Positions 18,763 through 28,200 of a stretch of DNA of 64,000 nt are shown here, one piece after another. Origin of the DNA: Peteryoungia ipomoeae (GTDB lineage: Bacteria; Pseudomonadota; Alphaproteobacteria; Rhizobiales; Rhizobiaceae). The notes under the pieces are model-generated. The model had not been told where the DNA came from. It made no database searches and saw nothing but the letters and a program-made list of their open reading frames with translations. The stretch covers positions 62,001 to 126,000 of the forward strand of contig NZ_STGV01000004.1 of the NCBI RefSeq assembly GCF_004912165.1, given 5' to 3'. Positions within the stretch are counted from its first letter, which is position 1; every line of letters starts with the position of its first letter. Both the position numbers and the translations under genes were made by a program.

Positions 18763-20135
18763 ACGACAATTCGACGGGCAAACGCAGACCTTCCAAGTCC
18801 AGAGGTGCAGATCACAGGCGTAGTGCCGTATCGCTCAAGCCGGGGCTGGAAGCGCGGATTGCTGCCAGTCGTTTGTTGGCTGCCGTCATCGATCGCAAAA
18901 CCTCGCTCGATGGCATGCTCGACCAGGAGCATGGGAACCCCGCCTATCTCGCTCTCAATGATGCCGATCGCGGACTCGTTAAGGCAATTCTGCAGAGCAC
19001 GCTTCGTCATCTGCCGCGCATCGAGCACATCATCGGCCAACTTCTCGACACGCCGCTTCCGGAGGGTGCGCGCGCCCTGCACCATCTGCTGATCGTTGCT
19101 GCAGCGCAGATGCTTTATCTTGATATTCCGGATCATTCTGCCGTCGATCTGGCCGTCGAGCAGGCGAATGGCGATCCCCGTTCCCGTCGCTTCGCCAAGC
19201 TGGTCAATGCCATCTTGCGACGGATCGGTCGGGAAAAGGATGCGCTTCTCAAGGAAGTCGATGCCCTGCCCTGTTTGCCTGACTGGTTTTACCAGCGGCT
19301 CGTCGAGGTGTATGGTCCCGATCAGGCCGCGGCAATTGCACACTCTCATCTTCAGCCGCCAACGATAGATCTCACCGTCAAAGAGAACCCTCAGGCTTGG
19401 GCCGAGAAGCTTGGCGGACAGGTCTTGCCAACAGGGACGGTCCGTCTGGATCGTTTCCGTGGCGCGATTACTGCCCTTGAGGGCTTTGACGATGGTGTCT
19501 GGTGGGTTCAGGATGCCGCTGCAGCGATCCCCGCCAAACTCTTTGGCGACCTTACGGGCAAGCGTGTCGGCGATCTTTGTGCCGCGCCTGGCGGCAAGAC
19601 GGCCCAGCTTATCCTGGCCGGTGGGTCGGTGGTTGCCGTTGAGCAGTCCAAAACGCGGCTGAAGCGGTTGGAAAGCAATCTGTCACGCCTGGGACTATCA
19701 GCGGAAATTCGCTGCGCCAATCTGCTCGATCTCGATGAGAGCGGCAGCTTCGATGCCATCTTGCTGGATGCGCCCTGCTCCTCCACAGGGACGGTGCGCC
19801 GTCATCCCGACGTCTTGTGGACCAAAGACGCTGCCGACATTGCCAAGCTTGCGCAACTGCAGGAAAAGCTTCTTCGTCATGCGCTCACGCTTCTGAAGCC
19901 AGGCGGAAGGCTTGTCTTTTCGAACTGCTCCCTTGATCCCCAGGAGGGAGAAGCGATGATTGACCGCGTCCTCGCCGACACCGCGGGAATCACTTTACTT
20001 CCTGTCGACCCAAAGCAGTGGCCTGGCCTTGAAGGCGCCATTACTGCGCGAGGTGATGTGCGAACGACACCCGCAATGCTTGCCGAACAAGGCGGCCTTG
20101 ATGGGTTCTACGCTTGCATGCTCGCTAAAATTTAA
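18753..20135 (+). CDS. rsmB: 16S rRNA (cytosine(967)-C5)-methyltransferase RsmB family
   Basis: SAM-dependent m5C methyltransferase of the Fmu/RsmB family. The 460 residues comprise an N-terminal NusB-like RNA-binding domain (about 25-160) and a C-terminal methyltransferase domain. The SAM loop is [14 protein letters not shown], the motif IV cysteine is in [15 protein letters not shown], and the catalytic cysteine is in [15 protein letters not shown] 18753 overlaps htpX by 10 bp. In-frame TTG 18759 sits 8 bases after AAGGGA and is a reasonable alternative, two codons shorter. Confidence 0.92.
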   Translation: MVLNDNSTGKRRPSKSRGADHRRSAVSLKPGLEARIAASRLLAAVIDRKTSLDGMLDQEHGNPAYLALNDADRGLVKAILQSTLRHLPRIEHIIGQLLDTPLPEGARALHHLLIVAAAQMLYLDIPDHSAVDLAVEQANGDPRSRRFAKLVNAILRRIGREKDALLKEVDALPCLPDWFYQRLVEVYGPDQAAAIAHSHLQPPTIDLTVKENPQAWAEKLGGQVLPTGTVRLDRFRGAITALEGFDDGVWWVQDAAAAIPAKLFGDLTGKRVGDLCAAPGGKTAQLILAGGSVVAVEQSKTRLKRLESNLSRLGLSAEIRCANLLDLDESGSFDAILLDAPCSSTGTVRRHPDVLWTKDAADIAKLAQLQEKLLRHALTLLKPGGRLVFSNCSLDPQEGEAMIDRVLADTAGITLLPVDPKQWPGLEGAITARGDVRTTPAMLAEQGGLDGFYACMLAKI

Positions 20136-20323
20136 CGATTCGCGCAATAATCTGTTAGCAAGTTGATCGAGACGCAAGCAGTGCTCGGCAGCAATGGCTG
20201 TTGACGCTATGTCCCGTGACCCGTGTCACACACCAATGTTTTCCGCGATCGCCAGCGTGCTGTCGCAGACTGTGTATCCGACGCGAATTCGGGTTCGCCA
20301 ACAGGATCGGTACGAGTGCAATA

Positions 20324-22000
20324 ATGCGTATCAGTGATCGCCGGAGATTGCTTTCTCTGTATGTTGATGAAGGCAGGCGCCGTGCCGGTCGTGCCATCAG
20401 CCGCGGCATGTCGGTGGTGCTTCCTTCTGCGGGGCGCCGCATTTCCAAAATCGTGGTGGCGCCGACCGATCTTCGGGCCATCGATCCCTTCCTGGCAGAT
20501 GAATTTCTGGCCGGGCGGTTCCCGCTGGCGGGTCGCGTCCTCAGTACCGAGGGGCAATCGCCCTTCTCGCTCGAATTACCGTCGCACCCTTTTGCCGTAC
20601 GTCTGCATGGATTTGGTTGGCTTCGGCACATCCGGGCCAACAAGTCCTCCGAAGCCTGCGAAAATGCCCGGCGGATCGTTGGTCAATGGATTGCCGTTCA
20701 CGGCAACAAGATTACCGGCATCGCATGGGAGCCGGAAGTCGCTGCAAGGCGGCTGATCAGCTGGCTCTCTCACTCTCCTGTTGTTCTTAGAGATGCCGAA
20801 GCTGGATTCTATCGTCGGTTCACCCAGGCCATCGCCTTTCATGTCGGCGTTCTGGAACGGCAGGTCCAGCATCTGCCTGATGATCTGCCACGTCTGGAAG
20901 TCCGCATCGCGCTTGCCATGGCCACGATTGCGACGGAAGGATCGGCGCGGGCGATGCGCCGCGCCGGGCGCGCATTGGACCATGAGCTTGAAAGACAGGT
21001 CCTGCCGGACGGCAGCCACATTTCGCGCAATCCGCAAGCAAGCGTCGACCTTCTGTTCGATCTCCTGCCGCTGCGCCAAACCTATATCAATCTTGGCCAC
21101 GATATTCCCCAACGGCTGATTCCGGTCATCGATCGTATGTATCCGGCAGTCCGCTTTTTCCGACACAGCAGCGGTGATCTCGCTCTGTTCAATGGCGCAA
21201 GTTCGGTATTGGCCACCGATCTTCTCAGCGTTTTGCGTTACGATGAGACATCAGGGCAGCCCTTCAAGGCGTTGCCCCATGGACACTACCATCGCCTGGC
21301 CGCCGGTGAGACGGTCGTCCTGGTCGATACCGGCATGCCGGCTTCACTTCGTCTGTCGAAAACTGCCCATGCCGGTTGCCTGTCGTTCGAGCTTTCGTCG
21401 GGCAAGAATCGTTTTATCGTCAACAGTGGCTCGCCTCGGTTTGCCGGGGAGCGGCTGAGACAGCTGGCGCGAACGACGGCCGCCCATTCGACAGTCTGCA
21501 TCGCGGATGTCTCATCGGCGCGCATCAGCACCTCGTCTTATATCGGACCCGTCATGCCAACGATGCCGTCCAGTGTTGTGGTCGAGCGCCAGACAGGCCC
21601 TGATGGCAGTGATCGTCTCTGCGCTCGACATGACGGCTACATCGACCGTTTTGGGGTCGAGCACGAACGTGAACTGCGGATCAATGGCCCAGGCACCAAG
21701 ATTGCCGGGCGCGATCGCCTGCTGCTTCCAGATGGCTTGCCGTCTCCAACCGTTCCTGCTGGGGGGGCGATAGCGCGCTTTCATATTCATCCGTCGATCA
21801 CCATCGATCGTCTCGATCAGCGCAGCGTCCGGCTCGTGGCGCCGGACGGAGAAAGCTGGACCTTCACCATTCCTGCCGGCGAACTCGTCTTGGCGGAAGA
21901 CGTGTTTTTTGCCGATGTCTCGGGCATCAGGCCATCCCAGCAGATTGAAGTGGCGTTCCAGGCATCTGAAATTCGGTGGTTTCTTGCCCGGCGCCCCTGA
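20324..22000 (+). CDS. Heparinase II/III-family protein
   Basis: The 558 residues show an alpha-helical N-terminal half, with RLHGFGWLRHI (about 88) and ENARRIVGQWIAVHG typical of rhizobial heparinase-like proteins. The C-terminal half is beta-rich and matches the heparinase II/III-like domain (GCLSFELSSGKNRFIVNSG, AHSTVCIADVSSARI). Members are polysaccharide lyases acting on uronate-containing chains; the substrate here is unknown. No clear signal peptide is seen from ATG 20324, which is odd for a lyase. The start is uncertain because the frame is open upstream and the ribosome site is weak. It sits between rsmB and purH. Confidence 0.78.
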   Translation: MRISDRRRLLSLYVDEGRRRAGRAISRGMSVVLPSAGRRISKIVVAPTDLRAIDPFLADEFLAGRFPLAGRVLSTEGQSPFSLELPSHPFAVRLHGFGWLRHIRANKSSEACENARRIVGQWIAVHGNKITGIAWEPEVAARRLISWLSHSPVVLRDAEAGFYRRFTQAIAFHVGVLERQVQHLPDDLPRLEVRIALAMATIATEGSARAMRRAGRALDHELERQVLPDGSHISRNPQASVDLLFDLLPLRQTYINLGHDIPQRLIPVIDRMYPAVRFFRHSSGDLALFNGASSVLATDLLSVLRYDETSGQPFKALPHGHYHRLAAGETVVLVDTGMPASLRLSKTAHAGCLSFELSSGKNRFIVNSGSPRFAGERLRQLARTTAAHSTVCIADVSSARISTSSYIGPVMPTMPSSVVVERQTGPDGSDRLCARHDGYIDRFGVEHERELRINGPGTKIAGRDRLLLPDGLPSPTVPAGGAIARFHIHPSITIDRLDQRSVRLVAPDGESWTFTIPAGELVLAEDVFFADVSGIRPSQQIEVAFQASEIRWFLARRP

Positions 22001-22106
22001 TATTGGGCGCTATTTGGTTTCATCCTCGGGTCAGCTGTGCTAGGCGGCGGCATCCGCGTCCGCCGTCTCAGGCTGCGGGCGCCCGTCGCCAGACCGGAGC
22101 TGAACC

Positions 22107-23723
22107 ATGGCCGTTGTTTCCAAGAAGATCCCTGCCCCCGACCTCGTCCGCATCCGGACGGCTCTCATCTCCGTTTCCGACAAGACGGGCATTGAGGAAT
22201 TCGCCCGCGCGCTCCACGAGCGTGGCGTGCGCCTGCTCTCCACCGGTGGCACCCACAAGGCGCTGTCTGCAGCCGGCTTGCCAGTCACGGATGTTTCCGA
22301 GATCACGGAATTTCCGGAAATCATGGATGGCCGCGTCAAGACGCTGCATCCGCGCGTGCATGGCGGCCTTCTGTCGATCCGTGACGACGCCGACCACGTC
22401 GAGGCGATGAAGGCGCACGGCATCGAGGCGATCGATCTGAGCGTCATCAACCTCTATCCCTTCGAACAGGTTCGCGCAGCCGGCGGCGATTATCCGACAA
22501 CCGTCGAGAACATCGATATCGGCGGACCGGCGATGATCCGCGCCTCGGCGAAGAACCATGCCTATGTCACCATCGTCACCGATGCCGCTGACTACGCCGA
22601 GGTCATCGAGGCCTTAAGCGCCCATGACGGCCAGACCACCTATGCGCTGCGCCAGCGGCTGGCAGCCAAGGCCTATGCCCGCACGGCTGCCTATGACACC
22701 GCAATCTCCAACTGGTTCTCGGAAGCGCTGGAGATCGAGATGCCTGCCTACCGCACTGTCGGCGGTGTCCTCAAGGAAGCCATGCGTTACGGCGAAAACC
22801 CGCACCAGAGCGCCGGCTTCTACGTCACCGGTGACAATCGCCCCGGTGTCGCGACTGCCACGCTCCTGCAGGGCAAGCAGCTGTCCTACAACAACATCAA
22901 CGATACCGATGCAGCCTTCGAGCTCGTTGCCGAGTTCGATCCCGCCCATGGCCCGGCCTGCGCCATCATCAAGCACGCCAACCCTTGTGGTGTTGCAACG
23001 GGGCCAACGCTGGCTGAAGCCTATCGCCGGGCGCTCGCTTGTGATTCCACCTCGGCCTTTGGCGGTATCATCGCGCTCAACCAACATCTGGATGGCGAAA
23101 CCGCTGAGGAAATCGTCAAGCTGTTCACCGAGGTGATCATCGCACCGTCGGTTTCTGATGAGGCCAAGGCGATCATTGCGAAAAAGCCCAATCTGCGGCT
23201 CCTGACCACGGGCGCCCTGCCCGACCCGCGCTCGCGCGGCCTGATGGCGAAGACAGTATCCGGCGGATTGCTCGTGCAGACGCGCGACAATGTCATGGTC
23301 GAGGATCTCGATCTCAAGGTCGTGACGAAGCGCGCTCCGACGGCAACCGAGCTTGAGGACATGAAGTTCGCCTTCAAGATCGCCAAGCATGTGAAGTCCA
23401 ATGCGGTGATCTATGCCAAGGACGGTCAGACGGCCGGCATCGGTGCCGGCCAGATGAGCCGCATCGACTCGGCCCGCATTGCGGCGCAGAAGGCGGAAGA
23501 GGCGGCCAAGGCACTCGGTCTTGAGACCCCCTTGACCAAGGGCTCGGCTGTGGCGTCTGAAGCCTTCTATCCCTTTGCCGACGGGTTGCTGGCTGCCATT
23601 GCCGCTGGTGCCACGGCCGTCATCCAGCCGGGTGGCTCGATGCGCGATGACGAGGTTATCGCCGCCGCCGACGCGCATGGTGTCGCGATGGTCTTCACCG
23701 GCGTGCGCCACTTCCGCCACTGA
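22107..23723 (+). CDS. purH: Bifunctional AICAR transformylase / IMP cyclohydrolase
   Basis: Catalyses the last two steps of IMP synthesis. The 538 residues comprise an N-terminal MGS-like IMP cyclohydrolase domain (1-150; [36 protein letters not shown]) and the AICARFT domain (about 200-538; [24 protein letters not shown]). CGGAG precedes ATG 22107. A terminator lies 25 bp after the stop. The 106-bp leader has GC-rich inverted repeats, but I could not match a known purine or ZTP riboswitch. Confidence 0.97.
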   Translation: MAVVSKKIPAPDLVRIRTALISVSDKTGIEEFARALHERGVRLLSTGGTHKALSAAGLPVTDVSEITEFPEIMDGRVKTLHPRVHGGLLSIRDDADHVEAMKAHGIEAIDLSVINLYPFEQVRAAGGDYPTTVENIDIGGPAMIRASAKNHAYVTIVTDAADYAEVIEALSAHDGQTTYALRQRLAAKAYARTAAYDTAISNWFSEALEIEMPAYRTVGGVLKEAMRYGENPHQSAGFYVTGDNRPGVATATLLQGKQLSYNNINDTDAAFELVAEFDPAHGPACAIIKHANPCGVATGPTLAEAYRRALACDSTSAFGGIIALNQHLDGETAEEIVKLFTEVIIAPSVSDEAKAIIAKKPNLRLLTTGALPDPRSRGLMAKTVSGGLLVQTRDNVMVEDLDLKVVTKRAPTATELEDMKFAFKIAKHVKSNAVIYAKDGQTAGIGAGQMSRIDSARIAAQKAEEAAKALGLETPLTKGSAVASEAFYPFADGLLAAIAAGATAVIQPGGSMRDDEVIAAADAHGVAMVFTGVRHFRH

Positions 23724-23747
23724 CGGACAGCCTGTTGTATTTGGAAG

Positions 23748-23771
23748 AGGCCGGGGCAACCCGGCCTTTTT
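23748..23771 (+). terminator. Terminator after purH
   Basis: AGGCCGGG and CCCGGCCT form a perfect 8-bp stem with a GCAA tetraloop and a following TTTTT run. It ends purH and abuts the stop codon of the convergent transporter. Confidence 0.9.
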
Positions 23772-25162
23772 CATGAAGTGGTTCTGCCGTTGGCGCGCGC
23801 CGGATAGGCCGTGTTCCAGAGCAGGCAGAATCCGACGATGAGGAAAATCAGCAAGGTGGCCATGCCGAGCCGCGCTGAGCCCGTGGCCGCAGTGACCAAG
23901 GAAAAGGACAGGGTTGCCATGAAGCTGGTTGCCCGTCCGGACAGGGCGTAGATCCCGAAATAGCGCCCGGCCTCGTCGACCTCGACACTGCGCGACATGT
24001 AGGATCGCGACGAAGCCTGGACCGGACCGAAGGACAGGCCGATCAGCAGGCCGTACAGGATGTAGGCCTTTTCGGCCGGGGTCGCGAAAAGTCCCTCCGT
24101 GGCCGAAATTGGCAGGGGGATAAGGCCGAAGAGGGTGAAGTCCACGCCGGTCGAGACGATGCCAAGCGTTGCGGCAAGAAGCATTCCGAGGCTAATCAGC
24201 ACCACGGTCTTGGAGCCCATCAGCCGATCGATCCTGCCAGCAATGGCACAGCCGAGGATGGCGACGACGTTCAGGATGATGCCGTAGATGCCGATCTCCA
24301 TCGTCGACCAACCGAACATCGCCGCAGCGAAGACCCCGCCAAGCACCAGAAGACCATTCACACCATCCTGGTAGATCATGCGCGCGATCAGGAAGCGCAG
24401 CAGATTGCGGCGCGCTCTGAGTTCGTGAAGCGTATGGCTGATCTCTCCAAGGCCTGCTCTCACAGCTGCTCCGAACTTCTTCGCCTTGGGCGCATCCGGC
24501 GTGAAGAGAAACATTGGCAGGATGAAGACGAAATACCAGATCGCCGAGAGCGGTCCGGTGACACGGGCATCCTCGCCCGTTTGTGGATCAAGGCCGAACA
24601 GGGGCTCGCGACCCAGGAGCGTCATGCCGGTTTCAGGGCTTCCGGCGAGCAGCAGCACGACGGCGATCAGGACAATCATGCCGCCGAGATATCCAAGCCC
24701 CCAGGCCGTGTTCGAGACCCGCCCCACCTCTTCCTGGGAGACAAGTCGCGGCATCATGGAGTCGTTGAAGACGATCGAGAATTCGGCGGCGATGCTCGTG
24801 AGGATGATCAGCGCCATCACCCAGGCCACGGAGCTTCCGGGCGCTGCGGTCCAGAGAAGCGCGAGGCAAATGATCTTGATGACGGCAAAGACGGCGATCC
24901 AGGGCTTTCTCGCGCCGGAGTGGTCGGCAATTGAGCCCAGGATCGGCGATAGGATTGCGATGATGATGCCGGCGATCGTCGCGGCATTGCTCCAGGCGGT
25001 CTGTGCCATCACCGGATCGTCGGTCATGCGAGAGACGAAATAGGGTCCGAAGATGAAGGTGGTGACGACGGTGAAATAAGGCTGCGCCGCCCAGTCGAAC
25101 ATCATCCAGGAAAGGACGCCCCGCGAAGGGCGTCCGGCATTTTCAGTGACGGTGGTGGTCAT
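23771..25162 (-). CDS. MFS transporter, UMF1 (Atg22-like) family
   Basis: Predicted inner-membrane protein of 463 residues with about 12 hydrophobic segments. The N-terminal MFDWAAQPYFTVVTTFIFGP and the internal FNDSMMPRLVSQEEVGRVS with AWGLGYLGG are hallmarks of the UMF1/Atg22-like branch of the major facilitator superfamily. The transported substrate is not known for bacterial members. GGAG lies 10 bases before ATG 25162. It starts 39 bp after the NAD-glutamate dehydrogenase stop on the same strand and may share its transcript. Confidence 0.85.
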   Translation of the reverse strand: MTTTVTENAGRPSRGVLSWMMFDWAAQPYFTVVTTFIFGPYFVSRMTDDPVMAQTAWSNAATIAGIIIAILSPILGSIADHSGARKPWIAVFAVIKIICLALLWTAAPGSSVAWVMALIILTSIAAEFSIVFNDSMMPRLVSQEEVGRVSNTAWGLGYLGGMIVLIAVVLLLAGSPETGMTLLGREPLFGLDPQTGEDARVTGPLSAIWYFVFILPMFLFTPDAPKAKKFGAAVRAGLGEISHTLHELRARRNLLRFLIARMIYQDGVNGLLVLGGVFAAAMFGWSTMEIGIYGIILNVVAILGCAIAGRIDRLMGSKTVVLISLGMLLAATLGIVSTGVDFTLFGLIPLPISATEGLFATPAEKAYILYGLLIGLSFGPVQASSRSYMSRSVEVDEAGRYFGIYALSGRATSFMATLSFSLVTAATGSARLGMATLLIFLIVGFCLLWNTAYPARANGRTTS

Positions 25163-25201
25163 GGCCGCGCAGCTCCAGAAGGCGTGTCTGCGCGGACACT
25201 G

Positions 25202-28200
25202 TCACCTTGAATGCTCGTGCGCAAGGTCGCCGAGCAGTCCCGCCGCCACCGCAAGTTTGGAGATGCTCGGCTCGCCGCTGTCGACGATCGCCGCGATTTC
25301 GCGACTGATCCGTTCGGCTCGCGTGCTGTCCTTGGCAAGCCAGGTCTCGATTGCGTTCTCGGCGCTCTGGCCATCTCCCAGCGCCTCACAGACGATCTGC
25401 CGGCGGGCCTGTCCAATTCGGTCGAGGCTGCGCGACAGGGCAAGGCTGTCATAGTGGTCTGCCGGCTGCAGGCGGCCCGCATTGTCGATTAGGCGACCGA
25501 TGCGGAAGGTCTCGGTGACCGCGAAGAAGCTTTCCATGGCCGCCGTGAACGTCGCTCCGGTGCGCCGTGCGATCTGCAGAACTTCCGGCAGAAGCTGCAT
25601 GGCCTGCAGTTCAATCACGTCACTGGCGAGATCGGACGGAGCGCCCGCATCCACGAACTCCGCGATTTCAGTGCCGAAATGCTGACGCAGGGCGTCGGGC
25701 AGGGCGGACTGGAATTCCGTCCGGGCCTGGGCGAAAGCCTGCTGCAATTGGCTGACGATCGTCTCCACCGGGCCGGAGATAAAGCCCGTATCGATCAAAA
25801 GACGCGCAGTCGCGGCGTAGACCTTGGAGATGACGGCATAGAGTCGATTCTGGGTCTGGCCTGGGATCTTGGCGTCCAGAGCGTCGATCCTGTCCCACAG
25901 TCCGACCAGTCCGAGTGAGTCCCGGGTGACCAAGGCGGCCTTCACCACTTCCGCCGGCGTGGCGCCAGTCGCATCGCAGACCGACACGACGAAGCTTGGG
26001 CCGCCGCGATTGATAGCGTGGTTTGCGAGCACGGTGGCAATGATCTCGCGACGCAGCCTGTGGCCTGCGATGTCGCCTGCAAACCGCTGCCGCATTCCCT
26101 CCGGGAAGTAGGTGGAGAGGATGGTCTCGCAGTAAGGGTCGTCCGGCAGGTCTGACTCAACCAGCTGATCGAAGAGCACGATCTTGGCGTAGGACAGAAG
26201 CACGCCAATTTCCGGGCGGCTCAGGCCCTTGCCAGAGACGTAACGCTCGGCCACGGCCGTTGCGTCGGGGAGTGTTTCGACCTTGCGGTTCAATCGACCG
26301 AGACCCTCGAGATAATCCATGAGCCGGCTCAGCTCTTCTCGGTTTCCGGCGCCCTTGGCCTCGGTCAGGGAGATTGCCAGAGACTGTAGATAGTTGTTGC
26401 GCAGCACGAGTTCCGCAACCTGGTCAGTCATTTCCGCCAACAGAACGTTACGTTTTTCGCGCGGCAGGCGGCCTTCCTGCATGGCAGGGGTAAGCGCGAT
26501 CTTGATGTTGACCTCGAGGTCGGACGAATTGACGCCAGCGGAATTGTCGATCGCGTCAGAGTTGCAGCGGCCCCCGTTGAGGCCGTAGGCGATACGGCCT
26601 TTCTGCGTCGTGCCGAGATTGGCGCCCTCGCCGATCACCTTGGCGCGGACGTCGGTCGCATTGACGCGGATCGGGTCGTTTGCCCGATCGCCGACTTCGG
26701 CATCCGTTTCGCTCGGTCCCTTGATGTAGGTGCCGATACCGCCGAACCAGAGCAGATCGACGGGCGCCTTCAGAATGGCGGTCATGATGTCGAAGGGCGT
26801 TGCGACAAGGTTGTCCAGGCCGATGGCCGCTGCCGCCTCGGGCGTCAACGTCACGGATTTTTCCTGGCGCGAAATGATCATGCCGCCCGGAGAAAGCTGT
26901 GTGCGATCATAGTCCTGCCAGCTGGAGCGCGGCAGGTTGAACATGCGCTGGCGCTCCACGAAGGAGGCCTCCGGCACCGGGTTCGGATCGATGAAGATGT
27001 CGCGGTGATCGAAGGCTGCGACGAGCTTGATCGCCCTCGACAGGAGCATACCGTTGCCGAAGACATCGCCCGACATGTCACCGACGCCGGCGACGGTGAA
27101 GGGGGTCGTCTGGATATCGATTTCCATCTCGCGAAAATGCCGCTTCACGGTTTCCCAGGCGCCGCGGGCGGTGATGCCCATCTTCTTGTGGTCATATCCG
27201 GCGGAACCGCCTGACGCGAAGGCGTCATCGAGCCAGAAGCCGGCGGCCTGCGCCAGGCCGTTTGCCGTGTCAGAGAAGGTTGCCGTGCCCTTGTCGGCGG
27301 CAACGACGAAATACGGATCGTCGCCATCGGGGCGGAGTGTGTCTGCCGGCGGCACCACCTCACCGCCGACGATGTTGTCGGTGATCGACAGCAGTGTGCG
27401 GATGTAGGTTTTGTAGGCTTCGGTGCCGGCCGCAAGCCAGGCCTCGCGATTGCTCGGCGCCGGCAGGAGCTTCGGATAGAAGCCGCCCTTGGCGCCCACG
27501 GGCACGATCACGGCATTCTTGACCTGCTGCGCCTTCACCAGGCCCAGCACTTCCGTCCGGTAGTCCTGGGCCCGGTCGGACCAGCGCAAGCCGCCACGGG
27601 CGACTTTGCCGAAGCGCAGGTGCACGCCCTCGACCTCGACGCCGTAGACGAAGATTTCGCGGAAGGGGCGTGGCTCGGGCAGACCTTCCAGCTTGTGCGG
27701 ATCGAACTTGAAGGCCAGCATCGGCCGTTCACTCTCGCGATAGCCCTTCTGGAAGAAGTTGGTGCGCAGGGTCGCGTCGATCGTGTTGATCAGACGCCGC
27801 AGGATGCGATCTTCGTCGAGGATTGGCACCTTGCCGAGTTCCGTCTCCAACGCTTCCCTGCAGGCACTGAGCTCAGCATCGCGTTTCCTAGCGTTGAGAG
27901 CCGGATCAAAACTCGCCTTGAAGAGACGGACGAGATCGGCAGCGATCGCCGGATGCTTGGACAGCGTTTCGGATATATACTCCGGGGAATAGACCGAGCC
28001 GGCCTGGCGGAGGTAGGCGGCATAGGCGCGCAGAACGGAGGCTTCGCGGGCCGAGACCCCTGCCCTCAGTACCAGGCGGTTGAAGCTGTCATTGTCGACG
28101 CTGCCGACGAAGGCGGCAATGAAGGTCTCTTCGATCGCCGCGCCCTGGCGGCCCGCGTCGAAAGCAGTGTCGCCGGCTACCTCGAGTTCCATGTCGTGCA

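Noticed and set aside
22001-22106. ZTP (pfl) riboswitch upstream of purH
   Set aside because: CGGGTCAGC at the left and GC-rich stems raised the idea, but the conserved 3' CCGCCTGGGC block is absent and the pseudoknot could not be drawn.
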